Shown: positions 43,900-54,689 of the stretch, piece by piece
Position numbering within the stretch: position 1 is the first letter of the stretch
Layout of the letters: the number at the start of each line of letters is the position of its first letter
Origin: Hyperoodon ampullatus
Taxonomy: Eukaryota; Chordata; Mammalia; Artiodactyla; Ziphiidae
Length of the DNA stretch: 64,000 nt
NCBI GenBank assembly: GCA_949752795.1
Contig: OX457056.1
Location: 201,749,654 to 201,813,653, forward strand
Direction of reading: 5' to 3'
Program-made: the position numbers and the translations under genes
Notes under the pieces: model-generated
What the model saw: the letters and a program-made list of their open reading frames with translations, nothing else
Told to the model about the DNA's origin: nothing
Databases searched by the model: none

Positions 43900-44290
43900 A
43901 GTTGGAGAATCCGTCAAGGTTTCCGGCGTCTGAAGGTCTAGCCCAGCCCGCCCTCCAGGGAGGGCCTAGCTCTGGGCCGGCCTGGAGGGTGGAAGATGGT
44001 GGGAACTACTCGTTGCCCCCATCCCCAGGCTCTCGCGCCCGCTCTCCCCCCACCTTCCGTCAGGCCTCGGTCTGGGCCCAGGCCTTGGTCCTGCCCGAGC
44101 TGCCACTCCCTCCTCTGCAGCTCCGCGCGGCTCCACCCCGGGCTCCATCGTCTGCTCCAGCGCTTGCTCAGGCGTCAGTTCGCTTTCGGGCTCCGGTTCC
44201 CACTCGCGGCACAGCTTGCTCAGCTTGCTCGGGGCGTCTCCCTACTGAAGAATTATGTTGCATGAAGCAGCCGCCACCATCTTGAACTGG
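43900..44290. promoter_or_regulatory. CpG-enriched patch with YY1-like word
   Basis: Moderately CpG-rich, C-skewed sequence ending in GCCGCCACCATCTTG at about 44268-44282. That word resembles a YY1 promoter motif with three extra bases. Sequence composition drops sharply to AT-rich after 44290. It could be a small promoter or first exon of a noncoding RNA. The overlapping open frames of up to 132 codons are unsupported. Confidence 0.35.
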
Positions 44291-45319
44291 CAGTGAACTT
44301 TGCTTTCTACATATAAATACAGATAGCAATCACACCCCAATCAGCGCTGAGGCTTCAGGGCATCATCTCAGCAACTCTAACTTTCCCATTACGATAATGT
44401 GATTTTCACTCAGTCTATAATATCACCAGCCATGAATAAAGCAACTGGCTCTTTCTGTCTCTCTCCTCCCTCCCCTCTTTTACTGCATCTCTCCCACCTT
44501 CCTCGGTCTCTTTTCTTTTCCTCCCTCACTCCCTCCTCTTCTGTCTCTCTCTGCAACTCCTCCCGGGGTCAGCCTCCATCTCTATCTCTGCATCTCTGAG
44601 CATTTCAGCCTTCCTCTCCCAGTCTCTCTGTCTCCCTCCCTCCTCCTCTGGGACTCACCTTCCCTAAATACTAAAGACAGGCAGGGATTTGCAGTGCCCC
44701 GAGGGTTCAGTTAAGTTCTGTTCCCCAGCTCTGCCCTCATCTGCCTTTGCCTGAAGTTGAGAAACTCTGTGGGGTTGGAGGTGGTAGGGCAGCCTGCAAG
44801 GCTTTGGGGAGGGTGAAGAGATGGGGAGGGGAGGCCAGGAGTTGGCTGTTTGCCTCCCCTCTTTCTCTTTCCTTAGGTAACAGGATGGCTCTCTGCAAGG
44901 ATTCCCATCAGGAACTTAAGGATCCAGCAAGGAGAGCTGAAAACTGCCTTCTTAGGAGAGGTCCTGGAGGTTTCTGGATATTGGAGGCACCAAACCCAAT
45001 CAGATTCCAAGTGCCAGACTATTGTGAGTAGGTCCAGCTGGTGACAGGGTGCTCTGGAGAGGCCTGGGGAAAAGGAGGAGCTGGCCCAACCTTCTAGGGC
45101 TGCTTCTGAGTACACTGGGTTGTGAACTTGGCAGAGCTATCCAGGCTGGAGCTGCCTTTGCCAGGACATGGCTTAAAAGTCCACTGACAGCCTTTATCAA
45201 GGTGTCAGCCCCCATGTCAGAGCTCCTGGAAAGGCCTTCTCTTGCCTTCGTGGATATTCTCTAAGATGGTGGTGGTGCTGGTGGAGAGATTGTCTGTGCT
45301 GGTTGTTCATTTATCCATC
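44291..45319. other. Unique sequence with pyrimidine tract
   Basis: The C/T-rich tract at 44445-44640 (CTCTCTCCTCC, CCTCCCTCACTCC) is strand-asymmetric. The remainder is unassigned. Confidence 0.4.
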
Positions 45320-45515
45320 CCCCTGGGTTTGTATTCCAGTTCTTTCACCTACTAGCTTTGAGGCTGTGGACAATGCTCTTAACTTCTCTAAGCTTCAGTG
45401 ACCTCATCTATAAAATGGGAATAATAATAATACCTATCTAGTGAACAAAATAATGTATATAAAGTGCTTAACACCATGTTTGGCACATTATTCAATAAAT
45501 GTTAGCCATTATTAT
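45320..45515 (+). mobile_element. MIR SINE, first of a pair
   Basis: Sense MIR: TTCACCTACTAGCTTTGAGG, CCTCATCTATAAAATGGGAA, CATGTTTGGCACATTATTCA and ATAAATGTTAGCCATTATT. Confidence 0.9.
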
Positions 45516-45569
45516 TACTATCAGCAAATATTGAATAATCACCTGCCATATATATTAAGCAGTACACCA

Positions 45570-45810
45570 TGGAGATTATGAGCCTGGGTTTTTGGAGTCA
45601 GGTTGAGTTTGGGTCCTAGCTTAGCCACCTTTCCAAGGCTTAATGACCTTGGAAAAGTCACTTAGCCTCTCTGAGACTCAGTTTCCTCATCTGTAACAGC
45701 AATAATAATTGTCCTTACTTATAGTGTTGTTGTGAGGGTTACTCAGGCTAAGATAGTGCTGGCACAGTGCTGACATATGGCAAGGGCTCTAGAAATATTA
45801 GCAATTAAGG
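45570..45810 (+). mobile_element. MIR SINE, second of a pair, near full length
   Basis: Sense MIR with a recognisable head (GGAGATTATGAGCCTGGG), GCCTCTCTGAGACTCAG, TTTCCTCATCTGTAACAGC, GTTGTTGTGAGGGTTAC and the 3-prime end GACATATGGCAAGGGCTCT. It lies about 55 bp from the previous MIR in the same orientation. Confidence 0.9.
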
Positions 45811-46779
45811 GTCAGGCATGGCAGATCCAGTCATGAGTGAAGCAAACACTGCCCTGGGTGTCCTGGGGTTATTCCCTGGGCTCTGACTTTTTCTATTGTT
45901 CTGGACCACTGAAGACCTTGACCTTTCACTTCTGTCTAGGATGAGGGCTTGCTTTAATTTCTCTGGCTGTAAAACGTGGGCTTGCACCTTTTCAGCTGCC
46001 CACCTAGCTGAAAAGGGGTGGGACTAGGATTCCTGCTTAGCCCCTTCCCTGGGTAAGAGTGGTGAGAGAAGCTGGCTTTTGAATGCGCTGTCTTAGGCAA
46101 AGGTGACAGTGTCCAGAAGGCGACTCTTGAATGTGCTCCCTAAGACAGGGGTGACAAATTAGAATCAGACATCTGCATTCTGTCCATTGCTGTGTTTCTA
46201 AGTATGGGTTGGTCTGTTTGTTTGCTTGCTTGCTTTTAGTTTTTCTTGGTTTCTCTCTGAAGATTCCTTTGGAGGTATTCCCAACCTAATCTCAGATGAA
46301 AGAAGGGAAAGAAGACTCCACTCACCTCAGTTGGGCCATGAAGGCCAGACAATCAGAGCTTCCAGCTCTGGGGCCTGGAGAGGCAGACCCAGAGGAGGAA
46401 CCTAGGGGCACAGTTTCTGGCCAGTGGTTTATTTGGGTCTCTTTGCTCATACCTAGCCTCTCTGCTTGGCTCCAGGAGAAAGGAAGCTACCCTTCAAAAT
46501 CCAGAGCCATAAGCCAAAGCACTCTTAACTAAGTGCTTTAGCCAGGGGAACTTAGAGTCTGCTCTCCTCCCTCCTCACCCCTCTTCTCAAAGGCAAATAA
46601 GACATGGTCCAATTCTTCCAGATGCCACAGTCCAGTGGGGGAGTCAGGCATGAAAACAAAAAAGTAAAATAGAGTGAGAGACAACATAATAGAGACAATT
46701 ACAGGGTGCAGTGAAGACAAAAAAAACAGTGGTCAGTTCAACCTCAGGTAACATTCAGGTAACACTTCTTAGAGGAACT
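45811..46779. other. Unique sequence, no gene recognised
   Basis: Contains GTTTGTTTGCTTGCTTGCTT near 46217. The remainder is unassigned. Confidence 0.4.
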
Positions 46780-47954
46780 GGTGCTTCAGCTAGTTTGTAA
46801 ATGTGGGCAAAATGGGAGGGGGAAGAGAAGGAAGGGCATGTAAGGTGGGGGAACAGCATATGCAAAAGCCTTGAGGCATCAAACAGCCTGGCACATTTGG
46901 AGAACTGCTGTACAGAAGGTGGGGTAGAGGGGTCACTTTGGGGGAGGCCAGGGGAAGGGGACAGATAGTAAAGGGCCCATGCGAAGCTGTGCTTTTATCC
47001 GGAAGGGCATTAACAGTGGAATGATTTGCATTTCAGAAAGATAGCTCTGAGGATGATGAAGAGAAGGGGAGAAGGATGCAGCCAAAAATGCTGGAGGCTG
47101 GGAGGCCAGTGAGGAGGCCCTTACAATTGTGCAGGCAAGAGACAAAGAGAACCTGAGCTGTGACAGTGGTGGTGGGGGTCCTGAGGAAGGAGACTGGGGA
47201 GAGCCTTACAAGGCAATTGACAGGATTTTGTACCTGGTTGGATGAGGGAGGTGATGAGGGAGAGGATTCCTGGATGACCGCCTTGGGTGAATGGTTGGAA
47301 GTGACAGAGATGGGGAACAGAAGGAGTGGAATGGGTTTGGGGAGAGTGCAGAATACTGAGTTCTGATTGGGACTTGTACTTGGGAGACCTAGAGTACATC
47401 TCAGTAAAGATACCCAGGAGGTTAAGAGACTATTAAGAACAATTTTACCTCCATACATTTGGAAACTAAGATGTCTAGTAGGGAGTTGGAAATATGTGTG
47501 TGTGAGAGAAGTCTTGTCAGGGTATATGGATTTGAGGGTCACCAGCAGATGGATGGTAATTACGGCCATGGGAAGGAGGTCAATTACTTGGGAAAGACAC
47601 ATGAGGAGAGGGACTTCCCTGGTGGTCCAGTGGTTAAAAATCCACCTTCCAATGCAGGGGAAGTGGGTTCGATCCCTAGCTGGGGAACTAAGATCCCACA
47701 TGCCGCAGGGCAACTAAGCCCGTGCACTGCAACTACTGAGCCCGTACGCTCTGCCGCAACTAGAGAGAAGCCTGTGCACCGCAACAGAGCCCTCACGCAG
47801 CAGCTAAGACCCAATGCAGCCTAATTAATTAGTTAATATTTCAAAAAAGCTGTGATGTTAAACAATTGCAGGTGATTATTAAAAAAAAGAAAGAAAAACA
47901 CGTGAGGAGAGAAGAAGGCCAAGAACAGAGTCCTAGGGAGTATCAACACTTAGA
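46780..47954 (+). mobile_element. Long ancient repeat, family not assigned, interrupted by a SINE
   Basis: A purine-rich repeat body with the order CAAAAGCCTTGAGGCATC, TTTTATCCGGAAGGGCATTA, AATGATTTGCATTTCAGAAA, GTCTAGTAGGGAGTTGGAAA, CACCAGCAGATGGATGGTAA and AACAGAGTCCTAGGGAGTAT is familiar from many mammalian loci and related to the copies at 11.2-12.2 kb. A SINE splits it at 47.6 kb. The 226-codon minus-strand frame here is SINE plus repeat, not a gene. Confidence 0.5.
47597..47911 (+). mobile_element. CHR-type SINE with extra 3-prime segment
   Basis: Head GGACTTCCCTGGTGGTCCAG and body to CCCAATGCAGCCTAATTAATT. About 35 bp of non-SINE sequence (GCTGTGATGTTAAACAATTG and following) lies between a first A-rich stretch and a second (AAAAAAAAGAAAG). 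The target duplication ACAC.TGAGGAGAG at 47597-47610 and 47898-47911 encloses both, so the extra piece was inserted together with the SINE. Confidence 0.9.
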
Positions 47955-48118
47955 GGAGTGGTTTTCAGCCTTGGCAGCACATTTCGATGAGCCAGGGAAC
48001 TTGAAAAACACTAGTGTCTGAGCCCCATCCCAGACCAACTAGATCTGAATCTCTGGGAATGAGCTGTAAAAGTTCCTCAGGTGATTCTAAAATGAAGTTG
48101 AGACTGAGAACCAATGAC
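47955..48118 (+). mobile_element. MER20 hAT fossil
   Basis: GTGGTTTTCAGCCTTGGCAG on the left and GATTCTAAAATGAAGTTGAG, then ACTGAGAACCAATG, on the right are the palindromic ends. The centre AGATCTGAATCTCTGGGAAT is typical of MER20. Confidence 0.85.
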
Positions 48119-48234
48119 TCAGAGGGAGGGCAGAGGAACAGGGCTAGCAAAGAAGGCTGAGAAGGAATGTTCAGGAAGATAGGAAGAGTTTCAAGGAGGG
48201 CGAGTTCCAAAGCATCAAATGATGCAGAATAGCA
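48119..48234. other. Unassigned short spacer
   Basis: Purine-rich with AACAGGGCTAGCAAAGAAGG, resembling the old repeat to its left and possibly its continuation across the MER20 insertion. Confidence 0.35.
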
Positions 48235-48478
48235 ACGGTTGAACCCTACCCAGCACTTATGCTATGTTGGGGACTTTACATGAACTCACTGAATCCTCCC
48301 AGAGACTCGATGAGGCAGGTCCTATTATTATCATTGCCATTTTAAAGATAAGTAAACCGAGGCACAGGGATATTAAGTACTTGCCCAAAGTCACATAGCT
48401 AGTAACCAGAAACCAGGATTCAAGCCCAGGCAGGTGACTACCTGAGTCTGCGCTCCTAACTGCTCTGCTAGACCACCT
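48235..48478 (-). mobile_element. MIR SINE, near full length
   Basis: Antisense MIR: CCTATTATTATCATTGCCAT, GTAAACCGAGGCACAGGGAT, GCCCAAAGTCACATAGCTAG, GATTCAAGCCCAGGCAGG and the tRNA-derived end TGCGCTCCTAACTGCTCTGC. Confidence 0.92.
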
Positions 48479-49015
48479 CTTTTGCAGAGGGCTGAGTGAG
48501 GTGAGCACTGCCCGTGACTTTAGCAGTTAGCTGGTCCGTACAGCCTTCAAAGGGGGCCAGCTGTTCTCTTCTCTCTTCCCTTCTTTCTGTCTCTTTCCCT
48601 TTTTCCTCTCGCCCTTTGTTACTAAGGCAGCTGCCTCTCACCTCTCTGGCCTTCCTCTGGCTGATGGGCCAGGTGGAGCTGGTTCTCTTCCCTCTTGGTG
48701 AGACCACATGTTCTGCCCCTTACTGGGTGGCCACAACTGTGAGCACATGGCCGGTAGCCTCTTCATTCATCAGGCTGAGCTGAGCATCCTTTTAAGTCTC
48801 CACAGTCCGGAAGGGGGTGGGGAGTTGGGGTGATGCAGAAGAAATAGAGGCTCTGATCATCCTGGGAAGTAAGTCTTCCCGGGAAGTTGACGCCAAGATA
48901 GACCCTGAGGAGGAAAGAGACTGGAATCCACGTTCACGTGGAGGGGATGTGAGCCTAATCAGACACCTGGGACGCCCCTGTGCGCAGCTCCTGCCTGACT
49001 TCACCGGGCCCGGAA
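48479..49015. other. Unique sequence, no gene recognised
   Basis: No repeat recognised. The frames here are unsupported. Confidence 0.4.
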
Positions 49016-49178
49016 GCAGTGGTTCTAAACCAGTCTGCATGTTAGAATTTAAAAATATACCACAAAGATCACCTTCAGAACAAGTGGATCAGAATCTCCG
49101 GGGGTAGGGCTCAGGCACTGATGGGTTTTAAAAGCTCCCCAGGGGATTTTAAAGTAGCCAGAGTTGAGAAACACAACC
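49016..49178 (+). mobile_element. MER20 hAT fossil
   Basis: Left end CAGTGGTTCTAAACCAGTCT, centre GGATCAGAATCTCCGGGGG and right end AAGCTCCCCAGGGGATTTTA, then GTTGAGAAACACAACC. About 850 bp from another MER20 in the same orientation. Confidence 0.88.
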
Positions 49179-49214
49179 TCAAGAAAAGAGGTCTGGATAA
49201 GTATGAAAAGACTC

Positions 49215-49400
49215 TGTTTCTTTATCATTTCCTAGCTGGTGGGCTTGGGCAGCCCATCGAACCTCTTTGAGCCTCAGTTTTCTTATATCTGTAAAATGGG
49301 GATAGTAACCTTGACCTTGCCTACTTTATACAAGTTGTTATGATGCTCAGGTAGACTGTTAAATGTGGTGTATTTTGTTAATTATATAAGGCACTATATA
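49215..49400 (+). mobile_element. MIR SINE
   Basis: Sense MIR: GAGCCTCAGTTTTCTTATAT, CTGTAAAATGGGGATAGTAA, then ACAAGTTGTTATGATGCTCA and GGCACTATATAAAAG. Confidence 0.85.
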
Positions 49401-49437
49401 AAAGTGAGGTGGAATTAACCTATACAGATACTAAAAT

Positions 49438-50093
49438 ACAAATAAGCACACAAGGGACTTCCCTGGTGGCACAATGGTTAAGAATCCGCCTGCCAACACA
49501 GGGGACATGGGTTTGAGCCCTGGTCCGGGAAGATCCCACATGCCGCAGAGTAACTAAGCCCATGCACCACAACCAGTGAAGCCCGCGCGCCTAGAGCCCG
49601 TACTCCGCAACAAGAGAAGCCACCGCAATGAGAAGCCCGCACACCACAACGAAGACTAGCCCCCGCTCGCCGCAACTAGAGAAAGCCCACACGCAGCAAT
49701 GAAGACCCAATGCAGCCAAAAATAAATAAATTCATAAAAAACAAAAACAATGGGTATCCCTGGTGGCGCCTGCCAGTGCAGGGGACACGGGTTCAAGCCC
49801 TGGTCCAGGAAGATACCACATGCCGCAGAGCAACTAGGTCCATGCGCCACAACTACTGAGCTTGCGCTCTAGAGCCCACAAGCCACAACTACTGAAGCCC
49901 ACGCGCCTAGAGCCCGTGCTCCGCAACAAGAGAAGCCACCACAATGAGAAGCCCACGCACCGCAACGAATAGACCCCACTCGCCGCAACTAGAGCAAGCC
50001 TGCACGCAGCAACGAAGACCCAACGCAGCCAAAAATAATAAATAACTAAAAATAAATAAATTTATTTTAAAAAACCCAAAACAAATAAGCACA
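49438..50093 (+). mobile_element. Dimer of two CHR-type SINEs
   Basis: Two SINE bodies in the same orientation, about 49453-49740 and 49752-50040. The second begins GGGTATCCCTGGTGGCGCC and lacks the usual CAGTGGTTAAGAATCC part of the A-box region. One perfect 13-bp duplication, ACAAATAAGCACA, encloses both (49438-49450 and 50081-50093). Either a later SINE inserted into the A-rich tail of the first, or both arrived together. Confidence 0.93.
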
Positions 50094-51069
50094 TGTGTTC
50101 ACTTGGCACAGTAGGTGCACTTGAGTGAGTACACACACACATACACAAGACCAGACAGCTGCTGGCTGGGTTCTGAAAGCAGAGCCGTGGTTCTCTAGAC
50201 TTGGCCTTTTATGTTTTTAGCCTTCAGAATATGCCGTTAAAATATGGAGAGATGATCTGTGTGTGCGTGTGTGCGTGCGTGTGTATGAGTGTATGTGTTT
50301 AAATGATTGCTAAAGTGTGGCATCATTTGAGTCCGCCTGTCAGCCTATCAGAAACGTCATCTATAACCTTCACTGTTTGCAGTTTAATCTCCCCTGCCTC
50401 CCTGAGGGCCCTGTTCTGACATTTTAAACCCCATAAATGACAGTAGTGCTCTTAGCGATTTTGAAAAAAGCCAAGCATTTGGAAAAAACACACATAGACA
50501 CATATCCCTAAATTCCCCTTCCCTGAACACATGCTCACTCATGCTCATAAGTGGAATCACACACCTGCTCACACCCTTGTACTCGCCAATTTAGAAGTCA
50601 CAGATATTGGCCAACATAAGTGCACACACGTGATGGCAGGACACAGATGTATGAAGGCCCAGCCGTGCATCTGGTGCCTGTGTATACGCTCCAGTAGACA
50701 CACAGCAGACACACCTTTCTGCTCCCATCCTCAAGTCCCATCTATTCCTCTGCTCCTTGGCCTTGAAAGAGAATGGAAGAATCCAAGGTCCTTGGAAGGC
50801 TGGTGCTGGGAGCAATGGGGTGACATGGGAGGCTGAGGGGCCCCAAATCTCGGTTTAGTGTTAGGTAAGGTTGTACGTTAATAGGCTCAAAGTCTCCACT
50901 CTTGGAAAGCCCATGCGTAGAGGGGATAAAAAGCAAATTGTACCCCGCCCTACCAGCAACCAGAGAGCTCACCACATTTGGGGAGCTAGAATGAAAAAAG
51001 AAAACCCAGAGATGCATATTAAAGGGTTGAGCATGTGAGTATAGAAGGACGTGGTATAAGATGTTGACA
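50094..51069. other. Unique sequence with TG repeat and possible conserved patch
   Basis: A (TG)n-rich tract lies at 50255-50300. The flanking part at 50310-50470 (AACGTCATCTATAACC, GTTTGCAGTTTAATCTC, CCATAAATGACAGTAG) is unique and motif-rich and might be conserved. The remainder is unassigned. Confidence 0.35.
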
Positions 51070-51172
51070 GGGAGCTCCATAAGGCAGGGCCCTGTCAGCT
51101 CCTGGCTGTATCCCTAGGGTTTACAACACACCAGAGGCTCATCAGTACTTGTTGAATGAATGAAAGAATGTG
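51070..51172 (+). mobile_element. L2 LINE 3-prime end
   Basis: GAGCTCCATAAGGCAGGGCC through GCTGTATCCCTAGGG to AGTACTTGTTGAATGAATGA is the typical L2 3-prime terminus in sense orientation. Confidence 0.85.
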
Positions 51173-51204
51173 TAAGCTCTAGAGTGAGTAAGTAGTAAGG
51201 GGAA

Positions 51205-51225
51205 CGTGTGTCCGTGTGTGTGTGT

Positions 51226-51260
<35 letters not shown>

Positions 51261-51285
51261 CAGAGAGAGAGACAGAGAGAGATGG
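51205..51285. repeat. (TG)n(GA)n compound microsatellite
   Basis: GTGTGTGTGTG runs pass directly into GAGAGAGAGA with CAGAGAGAGA interruptions. Likely polymorphic. Confidence 0.95.
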
Positions 51286-53029
51286 AGATGAGGATGGGAG
51301 ATTGGATAGTTAAGGACAGTTTCTTAGAAGAGATAACTTCTGATCTAAGACTGAAATAGAGGGGTCCACATCATATGTGATATCCATTTATTCCAGGGTA
51401 AGTGGCTGGCTTTTCTTGCTCTGGACTATCTCTGACTTTATAGCAAGATCTCCCTACTCAAAGACAAGACGGACTTTTCTCCTTATATGTGAGGCAAATG
51501 TACCAGCAGAGGATAGGGACTCTGGGCAGCCCTGCTTGATTCTGAGGGGCTCTGTGGATTCTTCGTGGCAGGGCTTGCTCTTATGGCTCTCCCTCCCACC
51601 ACCTCAAGTCATCATGCACTTTAATGAACTTGTTTCCATGGCAACCAATTAGTGCCAGAAAATGAGGTCTGTGACATCAGGATGGGAGTGGGGTGAGAAA
51701 CCTCCATCTTCCATATTCCTGGCTCCCTGCTCAGTGTCTGCAGCCTTGTGGGAGGACACAGGGAAAGCTCCAGAAGAGATGCAGGACATTGCACTCCTGA
51801 GGAGCACAGATTCTGGGTCAGGCAGGGCCCAGGAATAGGGACTGCGTTGGAGATCTGATTCACCTGGCAGTGTCCCTACCTGCCATTCCACTCCCAAACG
51901 CTGACAAGGCTGTGGGCCCAGTAGTGAGAGAGTGTGGGAATACTTAGAAGGGTAACAATAATCTGGGACCATTGCCTGTTCCCTAAGAGAGAGGGATCCC
52001 AGGCTTTCTTTATTTTGGGGGCTGTAAACATGGCCCAGAAGGAAGGAAGTCTTAGCTCTAGGAGAGGAGACCCTCCCCTTAGACCTCACTTAAGACCTGT
52101 TGCCACCCCCTAGGGACGGATGCTTTGGTCTACAGGAGGAAAGTGCGTGCTTTAAATAAAGAGTAGGAAGCGCAGCTAGAAAGGCGTCTGGAGAATGTAG
52201 GAGAGAGAATCCAATGGGCACTTAGCTCACTGATTCTTGGTGCAGAGAATGAGATGTGGGTAAGAGAACTTCACCAATCTGAACCCCTAGATCCTTAGGA
52301 CCACAGCTGGCTTTCTGGGGGAGTCTGGCCAATTTGGGAAGGTCATTCTAATCAGAAGATAAAAGGAAGAATGCAAAGGACCTTGTCCTTAGGACAAAAA
52401 AGAAGGCTGGGTGTTCATTTACTGGACTTCCTGGCCAAAATATGTGAACCTCATCACACCAGCTGGGCAGGCTCTGCTGTGAAGATGATGGAGAGGACAA
52501 TGATGATGATGAAGGCAAACAGCAGCAGATGTGTTTCTCATGGCACTTTACAAAACACTTTCATCCTTGTAGTAGCCCAGTCAGCAGGTAGGCAGGAATT
52601 GAATTGCCTGCAGGTTGGGTCTGGAAGCAGACTCTGGGGTGGAGATTACTGTGCAGGAGCTTCACTGGGGAGTGCCCTTGGGATCATCACAAGTGCAAGG
52701 GATGGAACTGGAAAGAAGCAGGACTGAACAGAAGGAGAAGTTGAGCTGTGCTGCAGTCTCAAAAAAGGCCTTAGTGGACCACAAGGAGGGCTCTGAGTCT
52801 GGAATGGCCCTTCAGGACTGTCCCAAGTCGGGGAGAGGGGGCTGAGCCTTCATATGCTGGGGATGACCAGGCATTGGATGCAGGCTGCCCAGGGGAAGGG
52901 CATGACCTTAAGTGAGGCAGCTCCCTTTAGACAGAGACAACTCCAAGGAAAGCTGCCAAGCCAGGGCAGCACCTGGAGACCGTCCTTGAGTACTGAGGGA
53001 AGCAGGGCATTGCAGCACGGCCTCCACAA
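51286..53029. other. Unique sequence, no gene recognised
   Basis: A GATGATGATGAAGG stretch lies near 52500. Frames on both strands have no recognisable product. No clear repeat. Confidence 0.45.
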
Positions 53030-53140
53030 CAGCAGTTACCACTTTCCTTTTGAAGATGAGGAGACTGAAGTTCAGATAGATGCAATGACCTGCCTCGTCA
53101 TACAGCTATCATACAGGTAGGGTTGGAGTTTAGTTTCAGC
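53030..53140 (-). mobile_element. MIR-like fragment
   Basis: TTTTGAAGATGAGGAGACTG then AAGTTCAGATAGATGCAATG, ACCTGCC and CATACAGCTA follow the antisense MIR order with heavy divergence. Confidence 0.6.
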
Positions 53141-54126
53141 ATCGAAGGCTTAAGCCTTGGCTTCATGGAGAAGGGATTTCAGTGTAAAATTCTTCAGTGT
53201 GACTGCATGAGTAATTCGTTAAGGGAACCGTCTCGCTGGGCTCCATGGAGGACAGGCCACTGGAGCTGAGGGTGCCCGGGGTGGGAGGCTGCAGGGAAAG
53301 CTCCGTGCGCTGTACCCGGGCAGACAGAGTCAGGGTGCAGCGACCCTGTGCCAAGCCTCCTGAGAGCCTGCTCAGCTCTGCCAAGGTCCAGAGAGCCTCT
53401 CCCCCTCTGGAAAGGGGAAACTGTGGCTTTAATCCTTCCCAGCGCAGAGGCCACAGAGCTGGCTGGTCTGGGCCGTAAGAGAAACTTTCAGGGGTCCGGC
53501 CAATGGCCAACCTCCCTGGCCAACCTCAGGGGCCACCAGCTGCCTCAGGAAGGCCTGGCAGAAGACCTTTGTTTGCTGAGGGATTGACAGAGGTGAGGGA
53601 AGGAGTGGGCAAGGTGACAGAAGGTGAGAGATACCAAGGTGGAGGCCAAGAGAACAGAGAGGGGGCTGACGCTCTCAGAACCGACCACCCCACAGAAACA
53701 AGCTGAAGGAAGGCAGTCCCTCGGCTGGGCCATCTGTGCCCTGTTGTGGATTCCGGAAGTCTCCGAAGAGTGTTATGAATACGTGCGGTAGGGTGCGGTA
53801 GGGTGACAGGATCAGGTGAGCGTGGGAAATGGAAGTCCACCTGCACGTTGGAAGTGCTGGGTCCGCAGGCTGGGAGTGACAATGGTTCTTGCTGTTGCTT
53901 CTTACAAGTGTCCCTGGCTAGGAGGTGGGAAAGCGCCCTGAGCCACTAAGGGGGAAAGACCCAGAGATGCAAGAGGCAAAGGGACAGGAACCTGATGGCA
54001 GCTTGGGAGGCTCTGCCAGGGAGACTCACAAGGATCTACCAGCCTCTACCCAGTTACCCTTTTTGCCCTGAGGGCCATGGGCATGTGCCCCAAGGACCCG
54101 GTCCTTCTTGCTCTTTTCTGGGAGGC
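53141..54126. other. Unique sequence, no gene recognised
   Basis: GC-moderate. A small direct repeat GTGCGGTAGG occurs twice in succession at about 53783-53802. Frames on both strands are unsupported. Confidence 0.45.
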
Positions 54127-54438
54127 AAGAGTGAGTGGCTGGGGCTTCCCTGGTGGCTCAGTGGTTAAAGAATCTGCCTGCCAATGCAGGGCACATGGGT
54201 TCGAGCCCTGGTCTGGGAAGATCCCACGTGCCACGGAGCAACTAAGCCCGCGAGCCACAACTACTGAGCCTGAGTGCCACAACTACTGAAGCCCACACAC
54301 CACAACTACTGAAGCCTATGCGCCTAGAGCCTGCGCTCCGCAACAAGGGAAGCCACTGCAATGAGAAGCCCACACACCGCAACGAAGACCAAAAGCAGCC
54401 AAAAATAAATTAAACAACAACAAAAAAGAGTGAGTGGC
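54127..54438 (+). mobile_element. CHR-type SINE with an extra internal repeat
   Basis: Body 54140-54425 with head GGGGCTTCCCTGGTGGCTCA and end AAGCAGCCAAAAATAAATTA. The target duplication AAGAGTGAGTGGC is perfect at 54127-54139 and 54426-54438. The CCACAACTACTGA block occurs three times in succession. Confidence 0.95.
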
Positions 54439-54689
54439 CACAGCTTCTGTCCAGGAGACCCTGATCAGAAAGAGATTGTTGATTTTTGTTTTTTTTAACT
54501 CTGTCACCTTGCCCTTCCCCCATACATTTCCCTTCATGACCTTGTGACTCCTCCATTAGGTCTCCTTTCTTCTTGCTTCAAGAAAAAGCCAAGCGCGAGG
54601 GCTGGGGGCCAGGGAGGGAGGCGAGGCAGCAGAGAGGCTGAGCCAATCGCGGGTCTGCAAGGTGCAAAGCAATCAGCGGAGCCGCTGGT
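54439..54689. other. Unique sequence
   Basis: No repeat recognised. GC rises toward the adjacent candidate element. Confidence 0.4.

Noticed and set aside
44266..44290. Perfect Kozak-like GCCGCCACC context
   Set aside because: It is followed by ATC, not ATG, and the frame stops after five codons.
47033..47713. 226-codon minus-strand open frame
   Set aside because: It begins in a SINE and runs through an ancient repeat on the wrong strand. No domain.
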